A stretch of DNA of 64,000 nucleotides, from positions 62,001 to 126,000 of the forward strand of contig NZ_JARLTC010000010.1 of the NCBI RefSeq assembly GCF_029382225.1, read 5' to 3'. Made by a program: the position numbers and the translations under genes. Below the pieces are notes generated by a model. The model was not told where the DNA came from. It saw only the letters and a program-made list of their open reading frames with translations, and did no database searches. This document shows, piece after piece, positions 16,183-24,473 of this stretch; within the stretch, counting starts at the first letter, position 1; each line of letters begins with the position of its first letter. Source of the stretch: Spongiactinospora sp. TRM90649. Its GTDB lineage: Bacteria; Actinomycetota; Actinomycetes; Streptosporangiales; Streptosporangiaceae.

Positions 16183-17598
16183 ATGACTCAGAGACTTCTT
16201 CTCACCTCGCTCGCGGCGGGGGCGCTCGCACTGCCGCTGCTCGTGCAGGCGACACCCGCCGCGGCCGAGGAGCTGGAGATCGGCTCGATCACGGTACGGC
16301 CCGCGAATCCGGTCGTCGGGGCGACCGGCTCGGTGCGCATGGTGATCGACGTGGTGGCGCGCGGGGCCACCGGGCGCGACGGCGTGACGATCACGGTCGA
16401 GCCCGGGCGGCGGGCCGCGGCCGATCCCGCTCCTCGTCCCGATCCCCGGCCCTTGCCGCCGGACCAGCAGACGCCGCCCCAGCCGGGGCCGCCGGCCGTA
16501 CCCGCTCCGCCCGGCCAGGACGGATCCACCGAATCGGCGCCCCAGGTCGATCCTTCCCGGCCCGACCGGCCCGTCATGCCGGGAAGACCGGGACCGCCCC
16601 CCCGGCCCGCCGGTCCGTGGGCGCCGGGACAGGCCGCTGCCTCCGCGCCGATGGCCGGTCAGCCGGGGAATCCGGCCGTGCCCGCACCGCCCGGCACCGA
16701 GGCCGGGAGCGACCGCGACAACCCGACGGGCAAGGCCGGACGGCCCGGCAAGCCGCGTAAACCAGGCAAGACCCGGCGGCAGCCGCGCGGCGACAGGGCG
16801 ATGGCCCCGCCCGCCGAGCAGGGGACGCCGGTACGTCCGGCCGTGCCGCCCGCCGATCAGGCACTTCCGGTGCGCCCGGCCGTGCCGCCCGCGGACCAGG
16901 CGCATCCGGTGCATCCCGCCGTGCCGCCCGCGGACTGGTCGATCCCGGTGCGCCCGCCCGTGGACCGGGCGGCCCCGGTGCGCCCCGCCGTGCCGCCGGA
17001 GCCGGGAACGCCCGCCGAGCAGGGCGTCACGGTACGGCCCGCCCTGCCTCCCGCGCAGGGCGGGACGCTCGCCCCGGTCGCGCCCGGCAGGGAACACGGC
17101 CGCGCGACGCACACCGCCGCCGCCCGCCTGGACTCGGACTGGCAGACCTGGCGCTTCCTGCCCTCTAAGGACCTGGACCGTAGATACCCCGCCGGGTACT
17201 GGACGGTGACCGCGACCGCGCACGGCGCGGGCGGGGAGACCGTCTCCGAGCGCGCGTCGTTCGTGCTGCGCCGCGAGACGCGGCTGACCTCGGCCGAGGT
17301 GATCCTGGCCGGCGGCAGACGGACCGAGGGGGTGCGCGTGCGCGGCGTCCTTACCCGCGTCGATCCCAAGGGAATGGTCGACTACGCGCCCTTCCCCGGC
17401 CAGGAGGTGCTGATCGAGCGCCGCCGTCCCGACGGCGTGCAGTGGACGCGGCTGGCCACGGCGACGACCGACCGGCGCGGGCGCTTCGCGCGCATGGTCA
17501 CCGCCTCGCCGAGCGGGCAGTGGCGGATCCGTTTCGACGGCACGACCCGCTACGCCGCCAAGACGAGCGCGGCGATGGAGGTTTCGGGAGGGCTGTGA
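16183..17598 (+). CDS. Secreted proline-rich protein with 13-residue repeats
   Basis: 471 residues from ATG at 16183, with TACCGT (16170-16175) 7 nt upstream suggesting a leaderless mRNA. Residues 1-27 are a signal peptide ending ATPAAA. A short beta-rich domain (about 30-80: ITVRPANPVVGATGSVRMVID) is followed by a long Pro-rich linker (about 85-310), part of which is a run of PVRPAVPPADQA-type repeats. The C-terminal 150 residues (from DSDWQTWRFLP) look like two Ig-like or bacterial beta-sandwich domains with the strand pattern ASFVLRRETRLTSAEV. Probably a cell-wall-spanning or extracellular protein; no anchor is seen. Role unknown. Confidence 0.7.
   Translation: MTQRLLLTSLAAGALALPLLVQATPAAAEELEIGSITVRPANPVVGATGSVRMVIDVVARGATGRDGVTITVEPGRRAAADPAPRPDPRPLPPDQQTPPQPGPPAVPAPPGQDGSTESAPQVDPSRPDRPVMPGRPGPPPRPAGPWAPGQAAASAPMAGQPGNPAVPAPPGTEAGSDRDNPTGKAGRPGKPRKPGKTRRQPRGDRAMAPPAEQGTPVRPAVPPADQALPVRPAVPPADQAHPVHPAVPPADWSIPVRPPVDRAAPVRPAVPPEPGTPAEQGVTVRPALPPAQGGTLAPVAPGREHGRATHTAAARLDSDWQTWRFLPSKDLDRRYPAGYWTVTATAHGAGGETVSERASFVLRRETRLTSAEVILAGGRRTEGVRVRGVLTRVDPKGMVDYAPFPGQEVLIERRRPDGVQWTRLATATTDRRGRFARMVTASPSGQWRIRFDGTTRYAAKTSAAMEVSGGL
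16825..16941 (+). repeat. 39-bp tandem repeats encoding PVRPAVPPADQA
   Basis: Three full 39-bp units (16825-16863, 16864-16902, 16903-16941) encode 13-residue blocks, followed by two shorter degenerate copies to about 17010. Copies 2 and 3 have diverged at several codons, so the repeat is not very recent. Confidence 0.8.
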
Positions 17599-17615
17599 CG
17601 GGCGGCTTTTCCGAT

Positions 17616-17646
17616 GTGATCATTTTGTGATCGTTGGTTGTACAAC
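17616..17646. promoter_or_regulatory. Possible operator before the small secreted protein
   Basis: Two TGTGATC direct repeats (starting at 17616 and 17626) and a perfect 10-bp palindrome GTTGTACAAC (17637-17646) lie in a locally AT-rich 125-bp gap. They could be sites for a regulator of the gene at 17725. No strong promoter hexamers were identified. Confidence 0.3.
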
Positions 17647-17724
17647 GTTTCGCCCGCTTTCTCCGTCTGTAGGTACAGGCATGCAATTCCCGAGCGTGCC
17701 TTCCTACGGGGAGAGGAAGTACCG

Positions 17725-18225
17725 ATGTTGCGACGCACCGTCGCGGCGACCGTCGCGGCTGCGGCAGTGGGGGCCTTCGGGCTCGTCACCGCCGCTCCCG
17801 CGATGGCCGACAACCCGATCGACGTAGGCGAGACCCATCTCTCGTTCGACGCCGGACCGGAGCCGATTCACAAGGGGCGCACGCTGTCCCTGCGGGGCCG
17901 GCTCAAGGTCGAGTGCAGCGACGACTACGTCGACGGCTTCACCTACGTGATCAAGTCCGACTCGTGCGAGGACTACGAGAAGTGGCACCGCCTGGGCTGG
18001 AAGCGGATCGACATCCTCTTCCAGGCGAAGGGGTCCTACCGCTGGCAGCACGTCCAGACGGTCAAGACGCGCGGTGACGGGTCGTTCTCGACCGCCGTCG
18101 AGGCGCGCTGGTCGGGCACCTGGCGGGCCGTCTTCCGCGGCGCGCAGCACCTCGACGCCGCCGAGGCCAGCGACTACGTGCAGGTCTACGGCGGTCGTCA
18201 CCACCGCCACCACAGCCACCGCTGA
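17725..18225 (+). CDS. Small secreted protein with histidine-rich tail
   Basis: 166 residues from ATG at 17725, after a GGGGAGAGG Shine-Dalgarno. A signal peptide (residues 1-29) ends TAAPAMA. The mature part has two cysteines likely to pair (VECSDDY and SDSCEDY) and a single beta-sandwich-like domain similar in feel to the C-terminal domains of the preceding secreted protein (FSTAVEARWSGTWRAVF compared with GRFARMVTASPSGQWRIRF). The last 11 residues are mostly His, Arg and Gly (GGRHHRHHSHR), which could bind metal. A strong stem-loop follows the stop. Function unknown. Confidence 0.65.
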   Translation: MLRRTVAATVAAAAVGAFGLVTAAPAMADNPIDVGETHLSFDAGPEPIHKGRTLSLRGRLKVECSDDYVDGFTYVIKSDSCEDYEKWHRLGWKRIDILFQAKGSYRWQHVQTVKTRGDGSFSTAVEARWSGTWRAVFRGAQHLDAAEASDYVQVYGGRHHRHHSHR

Positions 18226-18243
18226 CGCGTACGCGGCGGAGAT

Positions 18244-18281
18244 GACGGGACGCCCGGCCCCCCGGTGCCGGGCGTCCCGTC
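18244..18281 (+). terminator. Stem-loop terminator
   Basis: A perfect 15-bp inverted repeat (18244-18258 with 18267-18281) with an 8-nt loop sits 18 bp after the stop at 18225, followed by TTCATT. The U-tract is weak, as is common in high-GC actinomycetes. Confidence 0.75.
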
Positions 18282-18355
18282 TTCATTCGCGCGGACGCCC
18301 GCCGCGGATTTCGTGCCGGGATACCTGACCGGGGCTGACAGGTAGGACCGGCACC

Positions 18356-18763
18356 ATGGCCGGTATGACAACGGCGAACGGTGTCTTCGACATCGACGAA
18401 TGGGACGCGCGGCCCTATGACCAGGGGGCAGAGGGCCCGAAGCTGGCGCGCGTCCATGTGGGCAAGACCTTCCGCGGCGACCTGGAGGGCACGAGCACGG
18501 CCGAGCTCCTGACCGTGGTGACGGCGGACGACGCTCCGCTGGCGTACTGCGGGATCGAGCGGTTCGACGGGACCCTGGGGGGCCTGCGGGGCACTTTCGT
18601 CCTCCAGCACACCGCCACCGCGTCCGGCGGTGGGAGCGAGCTGGCCTGGGCGATCGTGACGGGCAGCGGCACCGGCGCGCTCGCGGGAATCACGGGCACC
18701 GGCGGCATCGACGCGGATTCGGACGGCGGGCATACCTACACGCTGGAATATCGCTTCGAGTGA
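18356..18763 (+). CDS. DUF3224 family protein
   Basis: 135 residues from ATG at 18356; an ATG at 18365 is an alternative. The sequence (FDIDEWDARPYD, VGKTFRGDLEGTSTAELLTV, IERFDGTLGGLRGTFVLQHTAT, GALAGITGTGGI) is a clear DUF3224 beta-barrel, an allene-oxide-cyclase-like fold of small cytoplasmic proteins. The biochemical role is unknown. TAGGAC (18343-18348) lies 7 nt before the ATG and may be the -10 of a leaderless transcript. Confidence 0.8.
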   Translation: MAGMTTANGVFDIDEWDARPYDQGAEGPKLARVHVGKTFRGDLEGTSTAELLTVVTADDAPLAYCGIERFDGTLGGLRGTFVLQHTATASGGGSELAWAIVTGSGTGALAGITGTGGIDADSDGGHTYTLEYRFE

Positions 18764-18897
18764 TCGCGGGCCCGGGGGCGGGCGCGGGCGTGGGATGACT
18801 CCTGAATTATCGGCTGATCGACACCTGGACCGGCGCGAGCCTCGCCCCACCCGGCGCCATCGTGCGTGGTGGGGGAGGAGTTGTCCTGATTGGCATG

Positions 18898-18926
18898 ATA
18901 AATGCATTCAAATCAGATGCATTTAT
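18898..18926. repeat. AT-rich 10-bp inverted repeat
   Basis: ATAAATGCAT at 18898-18907 is perfectly repeated in inverse orientation at 18917-18926, separated by 9 bp. In this GC-rich DNA such an AT-only dyad stands out and is probably a protein-binding site upstream of the large regulator gene. Confidence 0.5.
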
Positions 18927-18945
18927 GGCATGGGCACCACAATGC

Positions 18946-18982
18946 AGCGCCGGAAAATCGCGGTAGCCGATTTCCCGGCGCT
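18946..18982 (+). promoter_or_regulatory. Stable hairpin at the start of the large sensor gene
   Basis: Two 15-nt arms (18946-18960 and 18968-18982) pair with a single mismatch around a 7-nt loop, immediately before or overlapping the putative translation start. It may control translation or end upstream transcription. It does not match a riboswitch class that I can recognise. Confidence 0.4.
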
Positions 18983-21900
18983 TGAGCGTGGCCGGAGAAG
19001 CCGATGCTAATGTCTTCTCGTTGCAATTCGGCTTTTCGATCCCTGCGCGAGACAAGGCCCAAGGGATGCCAGCAAGATCTGTCTCCGGCCCCGCCCGGAC
19101 AGAGCACACGTCAGTCACCGCCCCCTTCACCGGATCCGGTGAGATCGTCCGCTCACTCCGCGAGATCGACTGGGCGGCCACGCCCATGGGAGAACCGACC
19201 TCCTGGCCCGAAGGGCTGCGCATCGGGGTGTCCGTCAGCCTCGGCGCCGCCGTTCCGATGGCGCTCTTCTGGGGCGACGACCTCCTGCAGATCCACAACG
19301 ACGCCTGCGTCCCCCTCCTGGGCGACACCGGTCGCGAAGGCGCCCTGCTGCGGCCCGCTCCCGCCTGCTGGCCCGGCCTCTGGCCCGCCCTGAGCCCGCT
19401 CGCCGAACGCGTGACGGCCGAAGGACGCGCGGAGACCCTGGCCGGGCAGGCGCTGCGGGTCGGGGGCGAGGACCGCCTCTTCACGATCTCCTGCGGCCCC
19501 CTTCCCGGTCCCGGCGGTGCCGTCGGCGGCCTGCTCTGCACCTTCCGCGACACCACTCACGACCCACCCTCCGCCGCGCCCGCCCGTCCACCCGACCGGA
19601 CGGCCCGCGGGGAGCCGGGCGTGAGCGCGCGGCGGCGTCCCCGCCCGCCGCGCCGCGCACCCGGCCCCGAGGAAGACCGGCCGGGCCCCGGCTCTTCCAC
19701 GCGGCCCGCGCCCTCCGGGGCTCCCTCGCCGTCCCTGCCGCCCGTGCCGTTCGGCCCCCGCGACCGGCGGGTGCTGCTCGTCGTGGACGACCCGGAGATG
19801 CGCGACTACCTGGAGCGCGTCCTCGGCGAGCACTGGGCCACGCGCTCGGCCGACGACGGCAGGGAGGCGATCGACCTGGTCAGGTCGGGAGAGTTCGGCA
19901 TGGTCCTGGCCGACACCGACACCCCGCGCGCCGACGGCGTGGATCTGATCAGGGAGATCCGCGCCGACTCGGCGACCGAGTCGCTGCCGGTGCTGCTGCT
20001 CTCGCCGCGCGCCGGAGACGACCCCGCCGCCGACGGCAGGCGCACCGGGGCCGACGACTACCTGATCAAGCCGTTCTCCAGCCACGAACTGGTCACCAGG
20101 GTGGGCGCCCACCTGATCATGGGGCGGCTGCGCCGCACCGACGAGATCCACCTGTCGCCCGCCGAGGAGCGGTTCCGCGCCGTCGCCGACGCCGCGCCCG
20201 CGCTGGTGTGGGCCGCCGACGGCACCAGGCGCTGCGAGTTCGTCAATCGCGCCTGGCTCGACTACACCGGGCGCACCGCCGAGCAGGAGCTCGGCCTCGG
20301 CTGGGTCGAGGGCGTGCACCCCGACGACCTGCACCTGATCTCCGGCACCCCGCACGACGAGTTCCTGCGGCGCGGCCCCTTCGAGGTCGAGTACCGCCAC
20401 CGCCGCGCCGACGGCTCCTACGGCTGGCTGGCGGTGCGCGGCGTCCCCAGGGCGGGCCCCGGCGGCGAGTTCGCCGGGTTCGTCGGAGCCTGTGTTGACA
20501 TCACCCGGCGCAAACGGCACCAGGAGCGGCTGAGCGTGCTGGCCGAGGTCACTTCGGGGCTCGACGCCGCCGGGTCACTGGGCGAGCGGCTGACGAGAAC
20601 CGGTTCCATCCTGGTCGCCCGGTACGCCGGTCAGTGCACGGTCGAGGTGTGCGACCCCGACGGCAGGCCGTCCAGGCTGATGCACGCCCGCGCAGGGGCC
20701 GGCCTGCCCGAGGTCCGGGTGCCGGGCGAGGCGCTGGAACGCTGGCTGGAGACCGGCGCCCGGCCCGGCGCGCCCGCCCCGGCCCCCGTGCCGGGCGCGC
20801 GCGACGCGCCCGGCACGCTGATCAGCCCGATCACCGTCCAGGGGCGCGTGCTCGGCGCGCTCACCCTGGTCGGCGCCGAGGGCCGCCCGCCGTATGAGGG
20901 CGACGACCGGGTGGTCGCCGCCGAGCTGGCCAGGCGGCTGGCCCTGCACCTCGACTACGCCCGGCTGCTGCACGTGGAACGCCTGGCCAGGCGCACCCTG
21001 GAGTCCGCCGCCGCGCGCGGCGCGCGGTTGCAGGAGATCACCGCGAGCCTGTCGCGGGCGCTGACGGTCGAGCAGGTCGCCGACGCCGTGGCGGCCCACG
21101 CCCGCACCGTGATGGACGCCGACGCCGTGGTGGTCATGCCCGTCAAGGGCCGCTCGCTGACCACGGTCGCCGTCGCCGGGGCCGCCGACGACGCGGGCTG
21201 GATCTCCGAGCTGGCCGGGGGGGCCGACCATCCGCTGGCCTGCGCGATGCGCGACCGCACCCCGCGCTGGCAGGCCGACGGCACCCGCGCGCTGGCCTCG
21301 CTGCCGCTCGCCGTCGGCACCGAGGTCGTCGGCGGCCTGGCCGTCCGGCTGCCCGAGCCCCGCGAGTTCACCGCCGCCGAGCAGGAGGAACTCACCGCGA
21401 TCGCCGGCCTGGGCGCCTACGCGCTGCAGCGCGCCGGGCGCTTCGACGTCGAGCACCGGATGGCGGCCACGCTCCAGCGCAGCCTGCTGCCCGACCGGCT
21501 GCCCAGCGTCCCCGGGATCAGCACGTGGGCGAAGTACCTCACGGCCAGCGCCGAGGTCACCATCGGCGGCGACTGGTACGACCTGGTCCCGCTGGAGGAC
21601 GACCGGGTCGCCGTGGTCATCGGCGACGTCTCCGGGCACGGCGTCTCGGCGGCGGCCGTCATGGGCCAGGTCCGCAGTACCCTGTCCGCCTACCTCCTGG
21701 AGGGCCACGACCCGGCGGGGGCGCTGGCCAAGACGGCCAGAATGGCAGGCACCCTCGAACCCGACCTGATGACGACCGTCTGCTGCGGGGTCCTGCACCT
21801 GTCGACCGGCCGGTTCGACCACGCCAACGCCGGGCATCCGCCGATGATCGTGCGCTTCCCCGACGGCCGGGTCGAGTCGCTGCGCAGCGAGGTCGCCCCG

Positions 21901-22542
21901 CCGCTGGGCGTCGGCGGCCCCGACGACTACCGCTCCTTCACCGAGACGCTGCCGCCGGGCTCGACCATCGTGCTCTACACCGACGGGCTGGTGGAGCGCC
22001 GGGGCGAGCCGATCGACGTCGGCCTGCGCCGGCTCTCGGCCACGCTGGCCTGCGCCCCGGCGTCGCTGGAGCGGCTGGGCGAACGGCTGATCTCGCTGGT
22101 CGCCCAGACCGGCAATGACGACACGGCGGTGCTGCTGGTGCGCACCAGCGGGTCGCCGCTGGCCTTCGAGCTGGAGTTCCCGGCCGCCCGTGACAACCTG
22201 GGCGAGCTGCGCCGGAGGCTGTCGCGCTGGCTGCGGGTGGCCCACCTGTCCCGGCTTGAGGAGTACGAGTTCCTGCTGGCCTGCAGCGAGGCCGTCGCCA
22301 ACGCGGCCGAGCACGGCTACCGGTTCCGCGGCGGGCCGATCACGATCAGCGGGCGCGTCACCGCCAGTGTGGTGACGATCAGCGTCCGCGACGGCGGCGA
22401 GTGGCGCGAACCCCGGGCGTCCGACCGGGGCCGGGGCATCTCGCTGATGCGCGCCGTCATGGACTCGGTGACGATCAGCTCGACCGACGGGGGTACCACC
22501 GTGGTGATGAGCCGCCGGTTACGACGCAAGGACCTGGCGTGA
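18982..22542 (+). CDS. PAS/receiver/PAS/GAF/SpoIIE phosphatase/HATPase sensor-regulator
   Basis: Up to 1186 residues; the TTG at 18982 is doubtful and in-frame GTG 18988 or ATG 19066 are alternatives. Order by residue: PAS-like (about 55-195, with IDWAATPMGEPTSWPEGLR), low-complexity linker, response-regulator receiver (about 262-376; acidic pair VVDDPEM, phospho-Asp in VLADTDTP, Lys in DYLIKPF), PAS with PAC (392-512), two GAF-like domains (520-815), SpoIIE/PP2C phosphatase (826-1056; GGDWYD, IGDVSGHG, YTDGLVE, NDDTAVLLV) and a C-terminal GHKL ATPase of the anti-sigma kinase type (1060-1186; SEAVANAAEHGY, RGISLMRAVMD). It should respond to signals by dephosphorylating, and perhaps phosphorylating, an antagonist such as the STAS protein encoded next, with a 4-bp overlap. 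Confidence 0.88.
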   Translation: MSVAGEADANVFSLQFGFSIPARDKAQGMPARSVSGPARTEHTSVTAPFTGSGEIVRSLREIDWAATPMGEPTSWPEGLRIGVSVSLGAAVPMALFWGDDLLQIHNDACVPLLGDTGREGALLRPAPACWPGLWPALSPLAERVTAEGRAETLAGQALRVGGEDRLFTISCGPLPGPGGAVGGLLCTFRDTTHDPPSAAPARPPDRTARGEPGVSARRRPRPPRRAPGPEEDRPGPGSSTRPAPSGAPSPSLPPVPFGPRDRRVLLVVDDPEMRDYLERVLGEHWATRSADDGREAIDLVRSGEFGMVLADTDTPRADGVDLIREIRADSATESLPVLLLSPRAGDDPAADGRRTGADDYLIKPFSSHELVTRVGAHLIMGRLRRTDEIHLSPAEERFRAVADAAPALVWAADGTRRCEFVNRAWLDYTGRTAEQELGLGWVEGVHPDDLHLISGTPHDEFLRRGPFEVEYRHRRADGSYGWLAVRGVPRAGPGGEFAGFVGACVDITRRKRHQERLSVLAEVTSGLDAAGSLGERLTRTGSILVARYAGQCTVEVCDPDGRPSRLMHARAGAGLPEVRVPGEALERWLETGARPGAPAPAPVPGARDAPGTLISPITVQGRVLGALTLVGAEGRPPYEGDDRVVAAELARRLALHLDYARLLHVERLARRTLESAAARGARLQEITASLSRALTVEQVADAVAAHARTVMDADAVVVMPVKGRSLTTVAVAGAADDAGWISELAGGADHPLACAMRDRTPRWQADGTRALASLPLAVGTEVVGGLAVRLPEPREFTAAEQEELTAIAGLGAYALQRAGRFDVEHRMAATLQRSLLPDRLPSVPGISTWAKYLTASAEVTIGGDWYDLVPLEDDRVAVVIGDVSGHGVSAAAVMGQVRSTLSAYLLEGHDPAGALAKTARMAGTLEPDLMTTVCCGVLHLSTGRFDHANAGHPPMIVRFPDGRVESLRSEVAPPLGVGGPDDYRSFTETLPPGSTIVLYTDGLVERRGEPIDVGLRRLSATLACAPASLERLGERLISLVAQTGNDDTAVLLVRTSGSPLAFELEFPAARDNLGELRRRLSRWLRVAHLSRLEEYEFLLACSEAVANAAEHGYRFRGGPITISGRVTASVVTISVRDGGEWREPRASDRGRGISLMRAVMDSVTISSTDGGTTVVMSRRLRRKDLA

Positions 22543-22907
22543 GCCCCCGGCCGCCGGCGCCGAGGTTCGTGATCCGCGCCTCCGCCGACCGCGCCGAGCT
22601 GGCGGTGCACGGCGAGCTCGACGCCTCCAACACCGTCGAGCTGCACGACGCCGTCAGCCGGGCCGGGCCCGGCCACGGCTTCTGCGTCATCGACCTGACC
22701 CGCGCGACCTACCTCGACAGCGCGGGCATCAACACGCTGTTCCGGCTGCACCGGGAGCTGACCAGGGCTGGCATCCGCCTGCACCTGGTCGCCCCGACCG
22801 GCTCGTGCCCGCGCTACGCGCTCAACCTGGTCTGCGCGCACGACGTCATGCCGGTGCACGACGGCATCGCCGGGGCCCGCGCCGCGGTGAACGGCGGCGG
22901 GTGCTGA
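22539..22907 (+). CDS. STAS domain anti-sigma factor antagonist
   Basis: 122 residues from GTG at 22539, whose GTGA overlaps the previous stop and implies translational coupling. The domain is a compact STAS fold; ATYLDSAGINTLFRLHREL (about 66-84) carries the Ser that is phosphorylated in SpoIIAA/RsbV-like antagonists. When unphosphorylated such proteins bind the anti-sigma kinase and free a sigma factor. The upstream protein has both a PP2C phosphatase and a kinase-type ATPase domain, so it may set the phosphorylation state of this antagonist. No sigma factor gene is in view. Confidence 0.85.
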   Translation: MSPRPPAPRFVIRASADRAELAVHGELDASNTVELHDAVSRAGPGHGFCVIDLTRATYLDSAGINTLFRLHRELTRAGIRLHLVAPTGSCPRYALNLVCAHDVMPVHDGIAGARAAVNGGGC

Positions 22908-22914
22908 GCGCCGC

Positions 22915-23928
22915 TCAGGCGAGCAGGTTGACCGCCGCGCGGAACACCGGCGGCAGGCGCTCGGCCGCCGGGACGATCACGTTCTCCGCGCCCGGCATCC
23001 GCCGGGCCAGCAGCAGCCCCTCGGTCAGCAGCCGGTGCCGCCGCGAAAGGCGCCGCCACGCCGCCTCGTACGCCTGCGGACGGCCCGCCCGCAGGCACGC
23101 GACCAGCGCCCGGGCGGACAGCACGGCCAGCGAGATCCCCTCGCCGGTGAGCGCGTCGGTGTAGCCGGCGGCGTCGCCGACGAGCAGCACCCGCCCGGCC
23201 ACGCGGGTCCTCGCCCGCCGTCGCAGCGGCCCGGCGCCGCGCACCCTGCCGTCGGGCGGGCCGGTCAGCCGGGCGAGTAGTCCGGGAAAGCGCGCCAGGT
23301 GCTCCTCGAAGCCGCGGCGTTCGGAGCTGAGCACGGCCACGCCGACCAGGTCGTCGCCGACCGGGGTCACGTACGCCTCGGCGCCGGACGCCCAGTGGAC
23401 CTCCACGAAGTCGGTCCACGGGGCGGTCCGGTAGTGGCGGCGCTGGCCGTACCTGCGGGGGCGGGTGTCGGGGAGGTCGAGGCCGAGCGCGGCCCGCAGC
23501 GGCGAGTGCAGGCCGTCGGCGGCGACGAGCCACCGGGCGCGCAGCCCGGCGGCGCGCACCGACCCAGGCTCCTGCCGCAGGTCGCCGACCCGGTCGCGGA
23601 CGACGCGCACGCCCAGTTCCTCGGCCCGGCGGTGCAGGGCGGCGTGCAGCGCGGTGCGCCGCACGCCCAGCCCGGGGCCCGCGCGGAAGGGGGCCTGCGC
23701 CCGGTGGGCGGGGGAGAGGTAGCGGATGCCGCGCAGCGGCCTGCCGTCAGGCGCGACCCCCATCGACCGCAGCACCAGGGCCCCGGTCGGCATCAGCCCC
23801 TCGCCGCAGGCCTTGTCCACCGGGGGCTCCCTCGGTTCGACCACCACGGCCTCCATCCCGGCGAGCGCGGCGTGGATGGCGGTGGCCAGCCCGGCCGGGC
23901 CGCCGCCCGCGACCAGCAGGTCGATCAC
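22915..23928 (-). CDS. FAD-dependent oxidoreductase (geranylgeranyl reductase/hydroxylase-like)
   Basis: 337 residues from ATG at 23926-23928. The N-terminal LLVAGGGPAGLATAIHAALAG is the FAD ADP-binding loop, VDKACGEGLMP matches the GGR-type motif, and VLLVGDAAGYTDALTGEGISLA the second FAD motif. It probably reduces or hydroxylates a lipid-like aromatic substrate. Its start overlaps the methyltransferase stop by 4 bp (ATGA), and the type III PKS precedes, so the three form one operon. This combination resembles the Streptomyces griseus srs operon (PKS, methyltransferase, flavoprotein hydroxylase) and the mycobacterial polyketide-quinone loci. Confidence 0.82.
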   Translation of the reverse strand: MIDLLVAGGGPAGLATAIHAALAGMEAVVVEPREPPVDKACGEGLMPTGALVLRSMGVAPDGRPLRGIRYLSPAHRAQAPFRAGPGLGVRRTALHAALHRRAEELGVRVVRDRVGDLRQEPGSVRAAGLRARWLVAADGLHSPLRAALGLDLPDTRPRRYGQRRHYRTAPWTDFVEVHWASGAEAYVTPVGDDLVGVAVLSSERRGFEEHLARFPGLLARLTGPPDGRVRGAGPLRRRARTRVAGRVLLVGDAAGYTDALTGEGISLAVLSARALVACLRAGRPQAYEAAWRRLSRRHRLLTEGLLLARRMPGAENVIVPAAERLPPVFRAAVNLLA

Positions 23929-24452
23929 GGTGACGCCGGAGCCGCCCCGGCGGTCAGCGCGGCCTCCTCACCGCGGATCCGCACGACCATCAGCAGGGCG
24001 TTGAGCACGGTGAAGGTCAGCGCGGTCACCCACGCGCCGTGCACCAGCGGCAGCGCGGCGCCCTCCACGGCCACCGCGACGTAGTTGGGGTGGCGCATGA
24101 GCCGGTACGGCCCGCCGCCCACCAGCGGCAGCCCCGGCACGACCACGATCTGGGTGTTCCACTGATGCCCGAGGGTGCGCACGCACCACCAGCGCAGCGC
24201 CTGGGAGGCGAGCACCAGGCCGAGCATCGGCCAGCCCAGCGCGGGCACGAAGGGCCGCCCCGCCCAGGCGACCTCCGCCAGGCAGCCGGCCAGCAGCCCG
24301 GTGTGCAGCACCACCATCCACGGATAGTGGCCCCGCCCGGTCACCACGCCGCCGCGTTCGAGGCTCCAGCGCAGGTTGCGGCGGGCGACGACGAGTTCGG
24401 CCAGGCGCTCCGCCCCGACCAGCAGGACCAGGACGAGATACCCGATCGGCAT
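23925..24452 (-). CDS. ICMT-type membrane methyltransferase
   Basis: 175 residues with about four or five membrane helices (IGYLVLVLLVGAERLAELVVARR at the start). The C-terminal part has GGPYRLMRHPNYVAVAVEGAALPL and IRGEEAAL, the SAM-binding core of isoprenylcysteine carboxyl methyltransferase-type enzymes. In type III PKS operons such proteins O-methylate the phenolic lipid product rather than a protein. It acts in the cytoplasmic membrane. It lies 21 bp downstream of the PKS stop and overlaps the oxidoreductase by 4 bp. Confidence 0.85.
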   Translation of the reverse strand: MPIGYLVLVLLVGAERLAELVVARRNLRWSLERGGVVTGRGHYPWMVVLHTGLLAGCLAEVAWAGRPFVPALGWPMLGLVLASQALRWWCVRTLGHQWNTQIVVVPGLPLVGGGPYRLMRHPNYVAVAVEGAALPLVHGAWVTALTFTVLNALLMVVRIRGEEAALTAGAAPASP

Positions 24453-24473
24453 GCGGAAACCCTATGCCCTTCC

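Noticed and set aside
18895-18966. A 23-codon ORF from ATG 18895 with a distant GGAGGAG
   Set aside because: The spacing of 14 nt is too long, and the ORF lies over the AT-rich dyad and hairpin, which better explain the sequence.
18898-19066. A riboswitch before the large sensor protein
   Set aside because: I compared the hairpin region with remembered cores of c-di-GMP, c-di-AMP, cobalamin, TPP and SAM riboswitches and found no match; only a generic hairpin can be claimed.
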